This document shows positions 5,155-5,659 of a DNA stretch of 5,659 nt, piece by piece. A program made the position numbers and the translations under genes. Source of the stretch: Thermus sp. JCM 17653 (GTDB lineage: Bacteria > Deinococcota > Deinococci > Deinococcales > Thermaceae). The notes beneath the pieces were generated by a model, which was not told where the DNA came from, did not search any database, and worked only from the letters and a program-made list of their open reading frames with translations. Location of the stretch: assembly GCA_001311585.1 (NCBI GenBank), contig BBBN01000114.1, positions 1 to 5,659 on the forward strand, read 5' to 3'. Position 1 is the first letter of the stretch. Every line of letters starts with the position of its first letter.

Positions 5155-5659
5155 ACCCTTCCTCCAGTCCCGAGGTGTCCCCCGGGTCCATGCCCAGAAG
5201 CTCCGCTTTCAAAAGCCGCCTCAGGATCTTGCCGCTGCGGGTGCGGGGGAGGCTTTCGGTGAAGAGGACCCTAGGCGGCGGCAAGGGCCCAAGGTGGCGG
5301 AGGAGGTGGGCCTTGAGCTTTTCCGCCAAGAGGGGTTTGAGTTCCTCGGGCACCTCCCTTTTGGGCACCACGAAGACCACGATCTCCTCCCCCTCCTCCC
5401 CCGGCACCCCCACGGCCGCCGCCTCGGCCACCTGGGGGTGGGTGAGGAGGGCGGCCTCCACCTCGGCGGTGCCCAGCCTGGCCTCCCCCACCTTGATGAC
5501 CTCGTCGCTGCGGCCCAGGATGCGGAAATACCCCTCTTCGTCCATGGCGGCCAGGTCCCCCGTCCAGTAGAGCCCCCCTTGCCAAGGGCTCTCCCCGCCC
5601 AGGAGGCCCACCATCTGGGCGGGCCCCGTGCGCCAGGAGGACCCAGGTGCCCCTTCTCC
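5132..5659 (-). CDS. AMP-forming acyl-CoA synthetase-like protein, C-terminal part (partial, runs off right edge)
   Basis: About 175 C-terminal residues of an adenylate-forming (ANL superfamily) acyl-CoA synthetase are visible; the 5' part lies beyond the window. Seen: the YWTGDLAAMDEEGYF segment (hinge Asp region), GRSDEV leading into a V-G-E-A-R-L-G loop, a TAEVEAALLTHPQVAEAAAVGVP stretch, and a terminal PRTRSGKILRR motif with the catalytic lysine of the adenylation half-reaction. Family knowledge says such enzymes make acyl-AMP and then acyl-CoA in the cytoplasm. The loop is odd: where acetyl-CoA synthetases have G-H-R, this has E-A-R. The tail (RRLLKAELLGMDPGDTSGLEE) closely resembles that of the next gene, so the two look like tandem paralogues. 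The TAA stop at 5134-5132 lies inside the next gene, a 23-bp overlap that suggests translational coupling. The first codons at the edge (about 5636-5659) read poorly and may contain another base error. Substrate unknown. Confidence 0.85.
   Translation of the reverse strand, partial: GEGAPGSSWRTGPAQMVGLLGGESPWQGGLYWTGDLAAMDEEGYFRILGRSDEVIKVGEARLGTAEVEAALLTHPQVAEAAAVGVPGEEGEEIVVFVVPKREVPEELKPLLAEKLKAHLLRHLGPLPPPRVLFTESLPRTRSGKILRRLLKAELLGMDPGDTSGLEEGYGGGKAP
5161..5165 (-). promoter_or_regulatory. Ribosome binding site of the acyl-CoA ligase, inside the upstream gene
   Basis: GGAGG on the minus strand sits six bases before the ATG at 5154. It lies within the last codons of the upstream paralogue, whose stop falls 20 bases beyond this ATG. 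It fixes the start of the ligase and fits translational coupling. Confidence 0.75.

Noticed and set aside
4048..5262. A 404-residue plus-strand open frame
   Set aside because: It is antisense to the ligase, rich in Gly, His, Val and Pro with no family motifs. Long antisense frames are expected opposite G+C-rich coding sequence.

Overview
The window looks like chromosomal DNA from Thermus or a close relative. It is very rich in G+C, third codon positions are almost all G or C, start sites carry strong GGAGG Shine-Dalgarno sequences or almost no leader, and the proteins are rich in Leu, Glu, Arg, Ala and Pro. The organism is inferred from composition and gene style, not from a database match. 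Every convincing gene is on the minus strand, so the window reads right to left.

Layout in transcription order: (1) 5659-5132, the C-terminal part of an acyl-CoA synthetase-like protein, cut by the right edge. (2) 5154-3274, a nearly full-length acetyl-CoA synthetase-family ligase whose start overlaps the end of the first; the two tails are similar enough to be tandem paralogues. (3) 3273-3067, a control region with a perfect terminator hairpin, an 18-bp palindrome, and a promoter with a consensus -35 box. (4) 3066-2818, a DUF4212 small membrane protein, and (5) 2808-1070, a large sodium:solute symporter; together they form a two-subunit Na+/carboxylate transporter. (6) 1069-932, two adjacent hairpins, then a second promoter. 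(7) 931-567, a small membrane protein of unknown function, overlapping (8) 607-1, a protein with a cyclic-nucleotide-binding-like domain and a CBS domain, cut by the left edge. The set makes sense as short-chain fatty acid use: the transporter brings in acetate or a similar acid, the ligase activates it to acyl-CoA, and the cNMP/CBS protein may sense energy or nucleotide state.

The sequence carries at least nine apparent single-base deletions, nearly all in short C/G runs: four in the symporter, three in the ligase, one in the small membrane protein and one in the cNMP/CBS protein. Each is repaired by adding one base, and each repair gives family-typical protein. I read these as sequencing or assembly errors, not gene decay. 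The ligase's three deletions cancel, so it looks intact while about 48 residues are translated in the wrong frame.

I do not see a wholly new system. The points most worth a look are the ligase's propionate-like acyl pocket, the paralogue's altered CoA-loop motif, the EF-hand-like loop in the symporter, the palindrome upstream of the transporter promoter, and the mutually exclusive hairpins after the symporter.
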